In this document: piece after piece, positions 17,932-30,760 of the stretch
How the letters are laid out: each line of letters begins with the position of its first letter
Numbering within the stretch: position 1 is the first letter of the stretch
NCBI GenBank assembly: GCA_903846555.1
Contig: CAINBI010000068.1
Span: 1 to 47,137 of the forward strand
Direction of reading: 5' to 3'
Source of the DNA: an uncultured Pseudomonadota bacterium
Lineage (GTDB): Bacteria > Pseudomonadota > Gammaproteobacteria > Burkholderiales > Methylophilaceae
Length of the DNA: 47,137 nucleotides
Notes under the pieces: model-generated
Told to the model about the DNA's origin: nothing
The model's database searches: none
Seen by the model: the letters and a program-made list of their open reading frames with translations, nothing else
Program-made: the position numbers and the translations under genes

Positions 17932-19194
17932 TTAAGCGCGAACTTGACCATCGCCCAACACGATATATTTGAGTGAAGTTAAGCCTTCTAAGCCAACCGG
18001 CCCGCGTGCGTGCAACTTGTCGGTAGAGATGCCTATTTCAGCGCCCAAGCCATATTCAAAGCCATCAGCAAAGCGGGTAGAGGCGTTCACCATCACACTG
18101 CTTGAATCAACTTCACGTAAAAACCTGCGTGCTTTGGTGTAGTTTTCAGTCACTATCGCCTCAGTGTGCTGCGATGAATGTTGGTTGATATGTGCAATCG
18201 CTTCATCTAGACCGCTGACAACTTTGCATGAAATAATGGCTGCTAAATATTCGGTGTAATAATCTTCGTCAGTAGCTGGTTTGGCTTGCTTTACCAACGC
18301 ACAAGTTTCGGCACAGCCGCGTATTTCAATACCGTGCGCGGTCAGCATGTCGGCAATTTTTGGTAGCATTTCCTGAGCAACAGAACGAGCAATCAATAAA
18401 GATTCTGTGGTATTACAAGTGCCTAAACGCTGCGTTTTGCTGTTTTCTACAATGCGTAAAGCTTTATCAAAATCAGCAGCATCATCAACGTAAACATGGC
18501 AATTGCCGTCTAAATGTTTAATGACAGGAATTCGCGCATCGTTTGAAATACGCTCAATCAAGCCCTTGCCACCGCGTGGCACAATCACGTCTACGTATTG
18601 CTTCATGGTAATCAACTCACCCACTGCCGCGCGGTCTGTGGTTTCCACCACTTGCACTGCCGTGGCTGGCAAACCCACTGCGGCCAAGCCTTCATGCACC
18701 AATTTTGCTAACGCCTGATTGCAGTGAATGGCTTCGCTACCCCCACGCAAAATAGCAGCATTACCCGATTTGATACAAAGACCAGCCGCATCTACCGTTA
18801 CATTTGGTCGTGCTTCGTAAATAATACCGATCACACCGAGTGGCACGCGCATTTTACCTATTTGTATTCCGCTAGGCCGATATTTGAAATCAGTCATTTC
18901 ACCAATTGGGTCAGCAAGGTTGGCGATTTGCGTTAATCCTTCAATCATGGTGTTGATGGATTTGTCGGTAATGGTGAGTCTATCCAACATCGCCTCATCA
19001 AGCCCATTGGCGCGTGCCACATCTAAATCCAACTTATTCGCGGCTAATAATGCGGTTTTTTCACGCAGAATTGCCGCAGCTATATGTAATAGCGCTTGGT
19101 TTTTGATGTTGGTATCGGCGCTTGCCATCAAACGCGAGGCTTTGCGGGCTTCGATACCCATGTTTAGCATGTATTGTTGAATAGTATTAGTCAT
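17932..19194 (-). CDS. proA: Gamma-glutamyl phosphate reductase
   Basis: ORF 420 aa; [41 protein letters not shown]...[12 protein letters not shown]...[41 protein letters not shown]. Confidence 0.97.
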   Translation of the reverse strand: MTNTIQQYMLNMGIEARKASRLMASADTNIKNQALLHIAAAILREKTALLAANKLDLDVARANGLDEAMLDRLTITDKSINTMIEGLTQIANLADPIGEMTDFKYRPSGIQIGKMRVPLGVIGIIYEARPNVTVDAAGLCIKSGNAAILRGGSEAIHCNQALAKLVHEGLAAVGLPATAVQVVETTDRAAVGELITMKQYVDVIVPRGGKGLIERISNDARIPVIKHLDGNCHVYVDDAADFDKALRIVENSKTQRLGTCNTTESLLIARSVAQEMLPKIADMLTAHGIEIRGCAETCALVKQAKPATDEDYYTEYLAAIISCKVVSGLDEAIAHINQHSSQHTEAIVTENYTKARRFLREVDSSSVMVNASTRFADGFEYGLGAEIGISTDKLHARGPVGLEGLTSLKYIVLGDGQVRA

Positions 19195-19555
19195 GATGTT
19201 CTATACGATAATTTTTGAGGGTTGTAATAAACCATTGCCTACTTTCAATGGGTTTGGCTTCATTGCACTTTACCTCATAAGCCTTGCCGCTAAAACTACT
19301 TTTCGTGGCTGCGTTATCAATAAAGCTTTCTGTATTACTAATGGAATTATGATCGATCAGGTATTTATATTTTTTCTGCAAATGTACGCTCGCCTCGGCA
19401 GCAGAATACCAGCTGCCGTTGCGATTAAATGTGCAACCTGAATTTTCTAGCGCCTTAAACAAATACTGCACTTCTAATAGTGTCGATTGACTGACAACTG
19501 TAGCGAATGCGCCATATGAATAACTAAGTAGCAAAGCGAAGAGTATTTTTTTCAT
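19187..19555 (-). CDS. DUF5329/YfeK-like secreted protein
   Basis: ORF 122 aa; signal peptide, [41 protein letters not shown]...[24 protein letters not shown]; overlaps the proA start by 8 nt. Confidence 0.75.
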   Translation of the reverse strand: MKKILFALLLSYSYGAFATVVSQSTLLEVQYLFKALENSGCTFNRNGSWYSAAEASVHLQKKYKYLIDHNSISNTESFIDNAATKSSFSGKAYEVKCNEAKPIESRQWFITTLKNYRIEHHD

Positions 19556-19587
19556 TCAATTATCCTGAAATTACTGTGCAATTAATT

Positions 19588-19720
19588 AAGTAGGCGCTGA
19601 TTAAATCCGTTCGTGGTGAGCTTGTCGAACCATGCTTGATTTTTCACTTTAAAAATCAGCATGTTAAAAGCACCCTTCGACAAGCTCAGGGCGAACGGTT
19701 GAATAAATCAGCACTTCCTT
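19588..19720. repeat. MITE-like palindromic element, copy A
   Basis: AAGTAGGCGCTGATTAAATCCGTTCGTGGTGAGCTTGTCGAACCATGCTTGATTTTTCACTTTAAAAATCAGCATGTTAAAAGCACCCTTCGACAAGCTCAGGGCGAACGGTTGAATAAATCAGCACTT; arms form imperfect terminal inverted repeats; near-identical inverted copy at 23866. Confidence 0.9.
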
Positions 19721-19758
19721 AAAGATAACTTTTCGTATAAGTTGAACAGTTTAGAGCG

Positions 19759-20772
19759 TTAGCGCCCGCGAACTTTTGCCAACCCAAAGCAAAGCCTAGA
19801 AATTTCCAGCCAAGCGTCGCCCATCATCACGCCTTTAGCAGTTCTATCAATATCTGCCAGTTTTTGCAAAGCTGCATCTAATTGACGCAAGCTTAATCTG
19901 GACAGCGCCCTCTTCACCAAGGCTTGTTTATCGCCATAAATACGCGCATTAGTCATGGCATTGGCTACATTTTCACCACGCGCTTCTGCCTGTTTAATGT
20001 GTATCAAAGGTCGCAGCGCCCACATCAACGGGTTCATCACCGCAACCGCATTTTCACCTTCATCCTGCAAGCCTTGTAGAATACGCACTGTGCGCTCAGT
20101 ATCACCTGCCAGCACCGCCTCACCTAATTGAAACGCATCGTAGCGCGAAACATTAAGCACCGCCTCACGCACCACCGCATCGGTTAATTCGCCTTGCGGA
20201 TAGAGCAAACCTAGCTTTTGCACTTCCTGATCGGCTGCCAGTAAATTACCTTCAATCTGATACGCTAAAAACTCCAGTGTTTGCTGACTAGTGCGCTGAC
20301 CTTGTTGCGCGAGTCTGTTGGCAATCCATTTGGGTAGATTAGCCGCAGTGACTTCATCAAGGGTAATCGTCACCGCTTGTTTTTCTAATGCAGTAAACCA
20401 AGCGCTATTTTTGGCCTCGCGCTCTAATTTTGGCAGAATAATCACAACGCAAGTATCAGGAATCGCCTTATTAGCCAACGCTTGCAAGGCTTTGCCACCG
20501 TCAACGCCAGGCTTGCCATTGGGAATATTGATTTCTAATAATCGACGACTGGCAAATAGCGAGATTGATTGACCATAAGATTGAATTTCCTGCCAATTAA
20601 AATATCGCTCAACCATTAAACTATTGCGCTCATCAAAACCCTGTGTGCGCGCTGCGGCACGAATAGCATCTAAACTTTCGCGCTGTGCCAGAGCTTCATC
20701 CCCCACCAGCACATAAAGTGCCTGTAAACCTTGTTTTAGGTGGATTGCTAATTGAGGCAGTGCTAAACGCAT
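19759..20772 (-). CDS. holA: DNA polymerase III subunit delta
   Basis: ORF 337 aa; LQALYVLVGDEALAQRESLDAIRAAAR...RRLLEINIPNGKPG...FLAYQIEGNLLAADQEVQKLGLLYPQG. Confidence 0.95.
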   Translation of the reverse strand: MRLALPQLAIHLKQGLQALYVLVGDEALAQRESLDAIRAAARTQGFDERNSLMVERYFNWQEIQSYGQSISLFASRRLLEINIPNGKPGVDGGKALQALANKAIPDTCVVIILPKLEREAKNSAWFTALEKQAVTITLDEVTAANLPKWIANRLAQQGQRTSQQTLEFLAYQIEGNLLAADQEVQKLGLLYPQGELTDAVVREAVLNVSRYDAFQLGEAVLAGDTERTVRILQGLQDEGENAVAVMNPLMWALRPLIHIKQAEARGENVANAMTNARIYGDKQALVKRALSRLSLRQLDAALQKLADIDRTAKGVMMGDAWLEISRLCFGLAKVRGR

Positions 20773-20782
20773 AAAAATCCAG

Positions 20783-21316
20783 CTAGTTTACGGCAGGCTT
20801 AATTGCAGTTAAGCGGCGCATAATCTCACGAATCGCATCACTGCGCATGTCCGCATTGAGTTTGGCTTCTTCATCTTGCTTGCCGAGTAAGGCATTATCA
20901 TTATATGAAAAGTCTCGGCGCAATTGCACCGTTTGCACGGCACTCCACGTTGGGCTTGCTGGTGCTCGTGTTCTAAAATTCACGCTATAATTAAGTTCAT
21001 ATTCACGCACCACACCACCACCGCTTAACGACAAAATGCGCTTATCATTGATTTCGCCTAGCATTTCTAGTAACAGCTCAGCGTCTGCGGCTTCTTTAAC
21101 CACTTGAATGCCATTGGATTTAAATGACTGGTTAAGCTCTCTAGAAATACTCAATGCACCACCTTGAATATATAGCGTTTTGAAAGATAATTCAGCCACT
21201 CCGCGCAACTGAAAGCCGCAAGCTGCAAGCGTTAAGCTTAATGCCAGCGCCAAACCTAAACTTGCCCGCAGGCTAATGTTTTTGAATCGGTTTTGCTGCA
21301 TGTGACTATTTAGCAT
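20783..21316 (-). CDS. lptE: LPS-assembly lipoprotein LptE
   Basis: ORF 177 aa; LSLTLAACGFQLRGVAELSFKTLYIQG lipobox and RlpB/LptE start; lies between leuS and holA. Confidence 0.92.
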   Translation of the reverse strand: MLNSHMQQNRFKNISLRASLGLALALSLTLAACGFQLRGVAELSFKTLYIQGGALSISRELNQSFKSNGIQVVKEAADAELLLEMLGEINDKRILSLSGGGVVREYELNYSVNFRTRAPASPTWSAVQTVQLRRDFSYNDNALLGKQDEEAKLNADMRSDAIREIMRRLTAIKPAVN

Positions 21317-21319
21317 AAA

Positions 21320-23776
<2,457 letters not shown>

Positions 23777-23865
23777 TTAGCTATTCTTGAAGATTGAATG
23801 AATAGCGAAATTATACCGTGAACCGCAGGTGTTTGTTGCGTGGATTTGGCTAGGGCGGAGTGTTA

Positions 23866-23998
23866 GGGAAGCACTGATTTATTCAACCGTTCGCCCTGAG
23901 CTTGTCGAAGGGTGCTTTTAACATACTGATTTTTAAAGTGAAAAATCAAGCATGGTTCGACAAGCTCACCACGAACGGATTTAATCGGCGCCTACTTA
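23866..23998. repeat. MITE-like palindromic element, copy B (inverted relative to copy A)
   Basis: GGGAAGCACTGATTTATTCAACCGTTCGCCCTGAGCTTGTCGAAGGGTGCTTTTAACATACTGATTTTTAAAGTGAAAAATCAAGCATGGTTCGACAAGCTCACCACGAACGGATTTAATCGGCGCCTACTT; differs from the reverse complement of copy A at only a few positions. Confidence 0.9.
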
Positions 23999-24026
23999 AC
24001 ATTTAAGCAGGTAGGTATGCAAAATA

Positions 24027-24067
24027 CATGCCCTGCGAAGCGCGTCTCTATTGGCTCGCAGGGCATG
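24027..24067 (-). repeat. Dispersed hairpin repeat (GCATGCCCTGCGAG...CAGGGCAT), possibly an adk terminator
   Basis: catgccctgcgaagcgcgtctctattggctcgcagggcatg; reverse complement matches the element at 32531-32570. Confidence 0.75.
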
Positions 24068-24083
24068 CTTATTAAGCGATTAG

Positions 24084-24112
24084 GGTGTGCAAAATGTTTT
24101 TATTTGCACACC
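24084..24112. terminator. Perfect hairpin downstream of adk, candidate terminator
   Basis: GGTGTGCAAA atgttttta TTTGCACACC: 10-bp stem between the adk stop and the dispersed hairpin. Confidence 0.45.
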
Positions 24113-24135
24113 AAACCATGCCAAATCATACCTAG

Positions 24136-24828
<693 letters not shown>

Positions 24829-24873
24829 CTAATTATAACATTCGATACATGTGTTGCTAATGCCGAGATGCGG

Positions 24874-25674
24874 TTAAGCCTGTGTTAGAAAGTTACTAAT
24901 CCGTACAAAATCTGCCACGCTTAAATTCTCTGCCCGCAGTTGCGAATTGATATTCAGCGCAATAAAACCATCATCTTCAAGTAAGCCTTTTAGCGTGTTG
25001 CGTAAGGTTTTACGGCGCTGGCCAAAGGCAGCTAAGACTACTTTAGCAAACATGACTTCATCTTTTGCCACAAATGGTAGCGTGGCGTGCGGCACACAAC
25101 GCACAAAGGCGGATTCAACTTTTGGCGCTGGCTCAAACGCTTCTGGCGGCACGGTGATTAAATAATCCATTTTTAAACGGTATTGCAGCATCACGCTTAA
25201 ACGGCCATAAGCAGGTGTTGATGGACTCGCCACCATGCGCTCCACCACTTCTTTTTGCAGCATAAAGTGCATGTCGGTAATGTGCGTCACGTTATCGAGC
25301 AGGTGGAACAAAATGGGGGTTGAGATGTTGTAAGGCAAATTACCGGTGACGCGCAAATGACTACCAGATATTTTATCGGCAAGCTGGGTGAAGTCAAACT
25401 TCAGCGCATCAGCGTTATGAATTTCAATGGCGTTGCTGCTGTAGGCTGGCTTTCTATACTCAGTTTGCATCCAAGCGATAATGTCGCGGTCTACTTCAAC
25501 CACATGTAAAAGCTTTAAACGTTGTAATAAGGGCTTGGTAAGCGCGCCTAAACCTGGGCCAATTTCAACCAAAAGGTCATCCATTTTGGGTGAGATAGCC
25601 TCTACTAAACTGGCAATAACGCCTTGATCTGTCAAAAAGTTTTGGCCAAAGCGTTTTTTTGCGATGTGTTTCAT
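24874..25674 (-). CDS. rsmA: 16S rRNA (adenine1518-N6/adenine1519-N6)-dimethyltransferase
   Basis: ORF 266 aa; MKHIAKKRFGQNFLTDQGVI...VEIGPGLGALTKPLL...VTGNLPYNISTPILFHLL. Confidence 0.97.
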   Translation of the reverse strand: MKHIAKKRFGQNFLTDQGVIASLVEAISPKMDDLLVEIGPGLGALTKPLLQRLKLLHVVEVDRDIIAWMQTEYRKPAYSSNAIEIHNADALKFDFTQLADKISGSHLRVTGNLPYNISTPILFHLLDNVTHITDMHFMLQKEVVERMVASPSTPAYGRLSVMLQYRLKMDYLITVPPEAFEPAPKVESAFVRCVPHATLPFVAKDEVMFAKVVLAAFGQRRKTLRNTLKGLLEDDGFIALNINSQLRAENLSVADFVRISNFLTQA

Positions 25675-26702
25675 GTGATGTAATTTATGTTCTTCAATTG
25701 ATTGTCCGCCAGCAACTTATTGTTCGCCAGCGCAACTGCCAACTCAATAGCCGCCAACATGCTACCAATTTCAATGTGACCAGTGCCCGCTAAATCTAAG
25801 GCCGTACCGTGATCAACCGAGGTGCGAATAATCGGTAAGCCCAGCGTCACATTGACCCCTTCGCCAAAACTGGCATATTTGAGCACTGGTAAACCTTGGT
25901 CGTGATACATCGCCAGCACGGCATCGGCTTTAGCTAAATGATGCTTGGCAAATAAAGTATCAGCTGGTAAAGCGCCGACCAGATTCATGCCTTCAGCGCG
26001 TAGTTTTTCTAGCACAGGGTTGATAATGTCAATTTCTTCACGGCCTAAATAGCCATCTTCACCAGCGTGAGGGTTTAAGCCCGCCACTAAAATACGCGGC
26101 TTGCTTAGCCCAAATTTTCGCACTAAATCATCATGCAAAATACGAATAGTGGTTTCTAGGCTATTTTTTGTAATAGCTGCGGGCACGTCTTTAAGCGCTA
26201 AATGCGTAGTTGCCAATGCCACTCGCATGCCGCCACCTACCAACATCATTACCACTTGCGGGGTATTGGTAAGCTCCGCTAAAAATTCAGTATGGCCGCT
26301 AAAGGTAATGCCAGCATCATTGATGCTGCCTTTATGCACTGGCGCGGTCATCATGGCATCAAACTGATGACTCATACAGCCTAATCCTGCTGCAGTTAAA
26401 GTATTAAGGACATATTGACTATTAAGTGCATTGAGCACGCCAGCGACAACGGGGCGATTGAGTGCCTGATGCAAAACCGTGAGGGAACCATCGCCAAGGT
26501 GTTGTTGTGTTGAGCCTTCAACATAAGGATTGATTTTTAGCGTTAACTGAAGTTGTGCTGCGCGCGCTTTAAGCATGTTAGCATCGGCAATGACCACGAT
26601 GTTTGCGTTAAGCGGCCTATGCGCCAGCATGACGCACAAATCTGGCCCTATGCCAGCAGGCTCACCTGCAGTAATGGCGATGCAAGGCAACATTTTACTC
26701 AC
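25671..26702 (-). CDS. pdxA: 4-hydroxythreonine-4-phosphate dehydrogenase
   Basis: ORF 343 aa; IAITAGEPAGIGPDLC...TAPVHKGSINDAGITFSGHTEFLAE...AGLNPHAGEDGYLGREEIDII...MYHDQGLPVLKY. Confidence 0.97.
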   Translation of the reverse strand: MSKMLPCIAITAGEPAGIGPDLCVMLAHRPLNANIVVIADANMLKARAAQLQLTLKINPYVEGSTQQHLGDGSLTVLHQALNRPVVAGVLNALNSQYVLNTLTAAGLGCMSHQFDAMMTAPVHKGSINDAGITFSGHTEFLAELTNTPQVVMMLVGGGMRVALATTHLALKDVPAAITKNSLETTIRILHDDLVRKFGLSKPRILVAGLNPHAGEDGYLGREEIDIINPVLEKLRAEGMNLVGALPADTLFAKHHLAKADAVLAMYHDQGLPVLKYASFGEGVNVTLGLPIIRTSVDHGTALDLAGTGHIEIGSMLAAIELAVALANNKLLADNQLKNINYIT

Positions 26703-26731
26703 TTGAATGTTGTTTTTTGGCTGAAAAACAA

Positions 26732-28051
26732 TTAGAACTTGTCTTCAAGCTTTAATTCTACATAAGCGCGGTCACGTAACTCACGTATCCAATCTTGATA
26801 AGCTTCGTCAGCTTTTCTGGCGCGAATTTCCTGGCGTGCTTTTAAGCGCGCCGCTTCTTTACTCATATCTTGTTTGCGGCGCTCAATCACCTGAATAATA
26901 TGCCAACCAAACTGGCTGCGAACAGGCGCGCTAATTTCATTGTATTTAAGCTCATTCATGGCTTTTTCAAACTGCGGAACGGTATCACCAGGATTCACCC
27001 AGCCTAAATCACCGCCATTTGACGCGCTGGTATCTTCTGAAAATTGACGGGCGAGTACTTCAAATTTTTCGCCATTGTCTAAGCGCTCTTTAATGCCATC
27101 CATTTTTTGCTTACCCTCTGCTTCAGTGGTGACTTCTGAAAGCTTGATAAGGATATGGCGCGCGTGCGTTTGCTCAATCACTAATGGAGAGCTGCCGCCA
27201 CGCTTATTGGTCAGTTTAAGTATGTGAAAGCCATTGGGGCTGCGCAAGGGCGGTGAAAACTCACCCACTTGCAGTGATTTTAAGGCATCTAAAAATAATG
27301 CAGGCATTTGTTGGCCATTTTTCCAGCCTAAGTTACCGCCCTCTAAGGCATTCGGTGCATCTGAAAAGCTGGCAGACACTTTGGCAAAGCTTGTGCCAGC
27401 TTGTAGTGCTTTAATCGCCTCATCTACTTTTGTTTTAGCTTTTTGTATCTCTTCCGTTGCGCCTTCTTCTGGAGTGCGAATTAAAATATGTGATATTTCA
27501 AATTCATCTTGGTTTTCATTCGCTGCGGCTTGCGTGGTTAAAAAGTTGTCTATTTCAGATTCACTCACATTGACACGGCTATCCACCTCACGCTCACGCA
27601 GCCGTGCAATGGTGATTTCGCTACGAATATCTGCCCTGAATTTGCGCATACTCACGCCATCTTTAGCCAGCGCCTCACTAAATTCCGTGAGCGTCATTTG
27701 GTTTTGCTCTGCAATACGTTCTACGGTTCTATCGAGTTGATTATCGTCAATTTTAAGCCCAGTCTGAGCCGCATATTGCAACTGCAAAGTGTCGGTAATC
27801 AGCCGCTCTAAAATTTGTTTACGCAAAATATTATCTTCGGGTAACTCAGTACCTTGTTTTTTGAATTGCGCGGTCACCGTGCGGATGCGATTTTCTAGCT
27901 CTTGTTCAGTCACCACGGTTTGATCAACAATGGCCACGATGCGATCTAGCTTAACCACCTCTGCCGCCTGCGCATGGATGCTGCCAATCGGCATATAGGC
28001 TAAGGTAAATGTTGCACATGCTAGCAATAATAAATGTTTTAAGTGGCGCAA
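26732..28051 (-). CDS. surA: Periplasmic chaperone / peptidyl-prolyl isomerase SurA
   Basis: ORF 439 aa; signal peptide, KLDRIVAIVDQTVVTEQELENRI, two parvulin domains (EISHILIRTPEE...; THARHILIKLSEV...SEDTSASNGGDLGWVNPGDTVPQFE). Confidence 0.96.
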   Translation of the reverse strand: MRHLKHLLLLACATFTLAYMPIGSIHAQAAEVVKLDRIVAIVDQTVVTEQELENRIRTVTAQFKKQGTELPEDNILRKQILERLITDTLQLQYAAQTGLKIDDNQLDRTVERIAEQNQMTLTEFSEALAKDGVSMRKFRADIRSEITIARLREREVDSRVNVSESEIDNFLTTQAAANENQDEFEISHILIRTPEEGATEEIQKAKTKVDEAIKALQAGTSFAKVSASFSDAPNALEGGNLGWKNGQQMPALFLDALKSLQVGEFSPPLRSPNGFHILKLTNKRGGSSPLVIEQTHARHILIKLSEVTTEAEGKQKMDGIKERLDNGEKFEVLARQFSEDTSASNGGDLGWVNPGDTVPQFEKAMNELKYNEISAPVRSQFGWHIIQVIERRKQDMSKEAARLKARQEIRARKADEAYQDWIRELRDRAYVELKLEDKF

Positions 28052-28074
28052 AATAATAACTCGTAATAAGGTTG

Positions 28075-30525
28075 TTAATAGGGTTCAGGAATCAGGCCGG
28101 TCTTGACATAACCTGGAATGTTACGCTTGATTATGGTGAGTGGATTTGAGCCTATGGAGGCAATACCACCTAACTCAACCTGAAAAAATAAAGCATAGTT
28201 AGCTTGTGCTGTGGCGGTGCTCACGCGCTGAATAACTGTTCTAGTTTGCCAGCAACCTGCATTATATTCTACCCCTGCCAAGGTTTCGATGATGTGTTTA
28301 TCTCGCAAGGAATAGTTAGTGCGGCCAATGCCGTACCAACCAGGGCTCAGCGGCCATTGTGCCGAGATATCGAATTGATCGATGTCGGTACCTAAAGCGG
28401 CGGCGGTTAAATCACTTCTGTTACTGTAACTCACATTGAGTGTTTTACCAGGTTCTGGATTATAACGACTGGTAAACGTCCGACGTACCGAGCGTGAATC
28501 AGCTGTGTTGTATTGCCAAAAAGCATCTAATTTCCAACTGGTTTTTAAATGCGTACTGAACCCAGCAATAATGTCCGAGCTATTACTTTTACGGTAGGTC
28601 GCCGCATTATTATAATCAAGCGCAACTTTTTGATCGACAAAATAATAACGCTGGCCTATGGATGCCGATAGGCGTTGAGCGCCTGAATCCGCGTCAATAA
28701 ACCGTGTGGTTAAAGCGGTGCTGAGTTGATTGGCATTGTTAATCCGATCGTTTCCAGTGAACTGGTTTTCAGAGAATAGCGAGCTGAAGTTAAAGTCTGA
28801 CACACCAGTATCAAAAATAGGAATATTACGCTGATCATGGTTGGGGATGTAGGTGTAAAACAATCGAGGCTCTAATGTCTGCACATAAGATCTATTTGAA
28901 ATTTTGAAATTACGGTCAAAGAATAAGCCGCTATCTAAGCTGGCGATTGGCAATGTACGCTCTATTGAGCCGATATTGTTAGGATCGTTGTTCATACTAT
29001 AACTGGTGTGATGCATGCCAATTTTAGGTGTGATGTAACCATAAGATCGACTGATAGGCATGCTAATGCTTGGATAGGCCGTAATACGTGTGGCGGTAGG
29101 CAAAGCTGCTGCGTTTAGATTGGTGCTATTGGTATCAAACGCGACCAGTTGTGTGTAGAGATTGGCGTTAATGTCGCCTAAATACTTGTTGCCAGTTAAT
29201 GACATTTGCGGCAAGCGCTCGTAAGGATAAGACACATTATCCAGCGTTTGAAATTTTTGTGCAATTGCATTAAAACGCCAAACATCATCGGCATAATCAA
29301 CATTAAACTGCTGCGGAAGAATGACGCGACTGGTGGTCACAATGCGCGTAGACAAATCAGAAAAATATTGATTGTCTGACACTTTTTCAAAGCTATAGCC
29401 CGCAGACCAGCCATTGCCTAAAATCTGTTGGTGTTTAAGATTAGCGTAATAACGATTAGTACCAGACTTATTATCCGCTGGTAAAAACTCAAGGTTATCA
29501 ATACCTGAAAAGGTATCTTCTAAGTATCTAAATTCACCCTGCAACTGCACGCCTCGCTTACTGAGCAAACGTGTCACAAGGGTTGCATCCCTGTTGGGGG
29601 AGATGTTCCAGTAAAAAGGTATCGCCGCTTCAAAGCCGCTAAGTGTCGTTGTGCCGTAGGTCGGCGCAAGTAAACCGCTTTTGCGCTGATTGCCATACGA
29701 AAAACTCAGCCAAGGCGTGTAGAGGATGGGTACGCCTTTAATCTCAATATAGGCATTTTTAGCAACGCCAGACTCGGTGTAGTCATTAATCTTTAGCTCT
29801 TTTGCTTTGATATACCAATCATCCACACCAGCCGCACAAGTGGTGTAGCGCGCGTCAATCAGCCTTTTTTTGTCCTGCCCTTCAAAAAATATCATTTTTG
29901 CATCGCCACGAGACTGTGGTGGTAACCTTGTTGACGCTTTATCAGGCGCCGCATCAAGCGCTGACATTTGGTTTGTAGCGCTCAGCACTGCGGCCGACAA
30001 AGCCCCTTCTCCATCGACTTGTTGGCTTGGCAAATCACCTAGCGTTCTCGAGAAAGCGTTAGCGTTAACTGCACTATTTTGCGGTATATTTTCCGGTATA
30101 TTGCTTGCGGCGGGGCTTATTATCGTGATGGAAGCATCACGCATTTCCCCAATTTCTTCAGACAACTGCATGTGTAATTCTGGTCCGGTTAACTTAGCGT
30201 TACCCAACTCGACACGAACATTCCCCATCACATGCAAGGCGTCATTTAGCTCGTCATACTCAATATCGTCACCCAATATCGATTGTTTGCCACGACTAAT
30301 TGAGGCGTTGCCTAGCGCACGCATTTTTCTATCCATATGCAGTTCAAGCTTGTCGCCATCAATCACAATAGCATCGGCAGCCTGTTCGCCGCTTGGGAGA
30401 CCCATTGCAACGGTGGCTTCGCTAGTCAGCACTTGGTCCGCTAGCGCACCAGTGTCAGCCTGCGCTAGCAAGCTAAAAACAAAAATAGCCGCAATAAAAC
30501 CTGTTATAAAGCGGCTTTTTAGCAT
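28075..30525 (-). CDS. lptD: LPS-assembly protein LptD
   Basis: ORF 816 aa; LELHMDRKMRALGNASISRGKQSILGDDIEYDE...GVPILYTPWLSFSYGNQRKSGLLAPTYG...beta-barrel C-terminus; adjacent to surA. Confidence 0.95.
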   Translation of the reverse strand: MLKSRFITGFIAAIFVFSLLAQADTGALADQVLTSEATVAMGLPSGEQAADAIVIDGDKLELHMDRKMRALGNASISRGKQSILGDDIEYDELNDALHVMGNVRVELGNAKLTGPELHMQLSEEIGEMRDASITIISPAASNIPENIPQNSAVNANAFSRTLGDLPSQQVDGEGALSAAVLSATNQMSALDAAPDKASTRLPPQSRGDAKMIFFEGQDKKRLIDARYTTCAAGVDDWYIKAKELKINDYTESGVAKNAYIEIKGVPILYTPWLSFSYGNQRKSGLLAPTYGTTTLSGFEAAIPFYWNISPNRDATLVTRLLSKRGVQLQGEFRYLEDTFSGIDNLEFLPADNKSGTNRYYANLKHQQILGNGWSAGYSFEKVSDNQYFSDLSTRIVTTSRVILPQQFNVDYADDVWRFNAIAQKFQTLDNVSYPYERLPQMSLTGNKYLGDINANLYTQLVAFDTNSTNLNAAALPTATRITAYPSISMPISRSYGYITPKIGMHHTSYSMNNDPNNIGSIERTLPIASLDSGLFFDRNFKISNRSYVQTLEPRLFYTYIPNHDQRNIPIFDTGVSDFNFSSLFSENQFTGNDRINNANQLSTALTTRFIDADSGAQRLSASIGQRYYFVDQKVALDYNNAATYRKSNSSDIIAGFSTHLKTSWKLDAFWQYNTADSRSVRRTFTSRYNPEPGKTLNVSYSNRSDLTAAALGTDIDQFDISAQWPLSPGWYGIGRTNYSLRDKHIIETLAGVEYNAGCWQTRTVIQRVSTATAQANYALFFQVELGGIASIGSNPLTIIKRNIPGYVKTGLIPEPY

Positions 30526-30760
30526 GCAATTTGCAGTGGAATTAATCGAACGATGGATGATGGAATGGAAGACACAGTGATATAGGCAGACGGTTTTATT
30601 TTATCAATGATAAAATCTCATAAATTGGGCTTTTTGGCAACCCATAAATCAAGCTTAAGCCTGTAAAAATCGTAATTTGTATCAAAGTTTGTATAAAAAT
30701 TACGATTTTGGTCGCGCCTAATTACAGCATAATATTTTATACAACATTGGATAGATCATC

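Noticed and set aside
27234-27740. 168-aa plus-strand ORF
   Set aside because: Antisense to surA; no domain signal.
29870-30580. 236-aa plus-strand ORF
   Set aside because: Antisense to the well-supported lptD; Ser/Ala-rich low-complexity translation with no recognisable domain.
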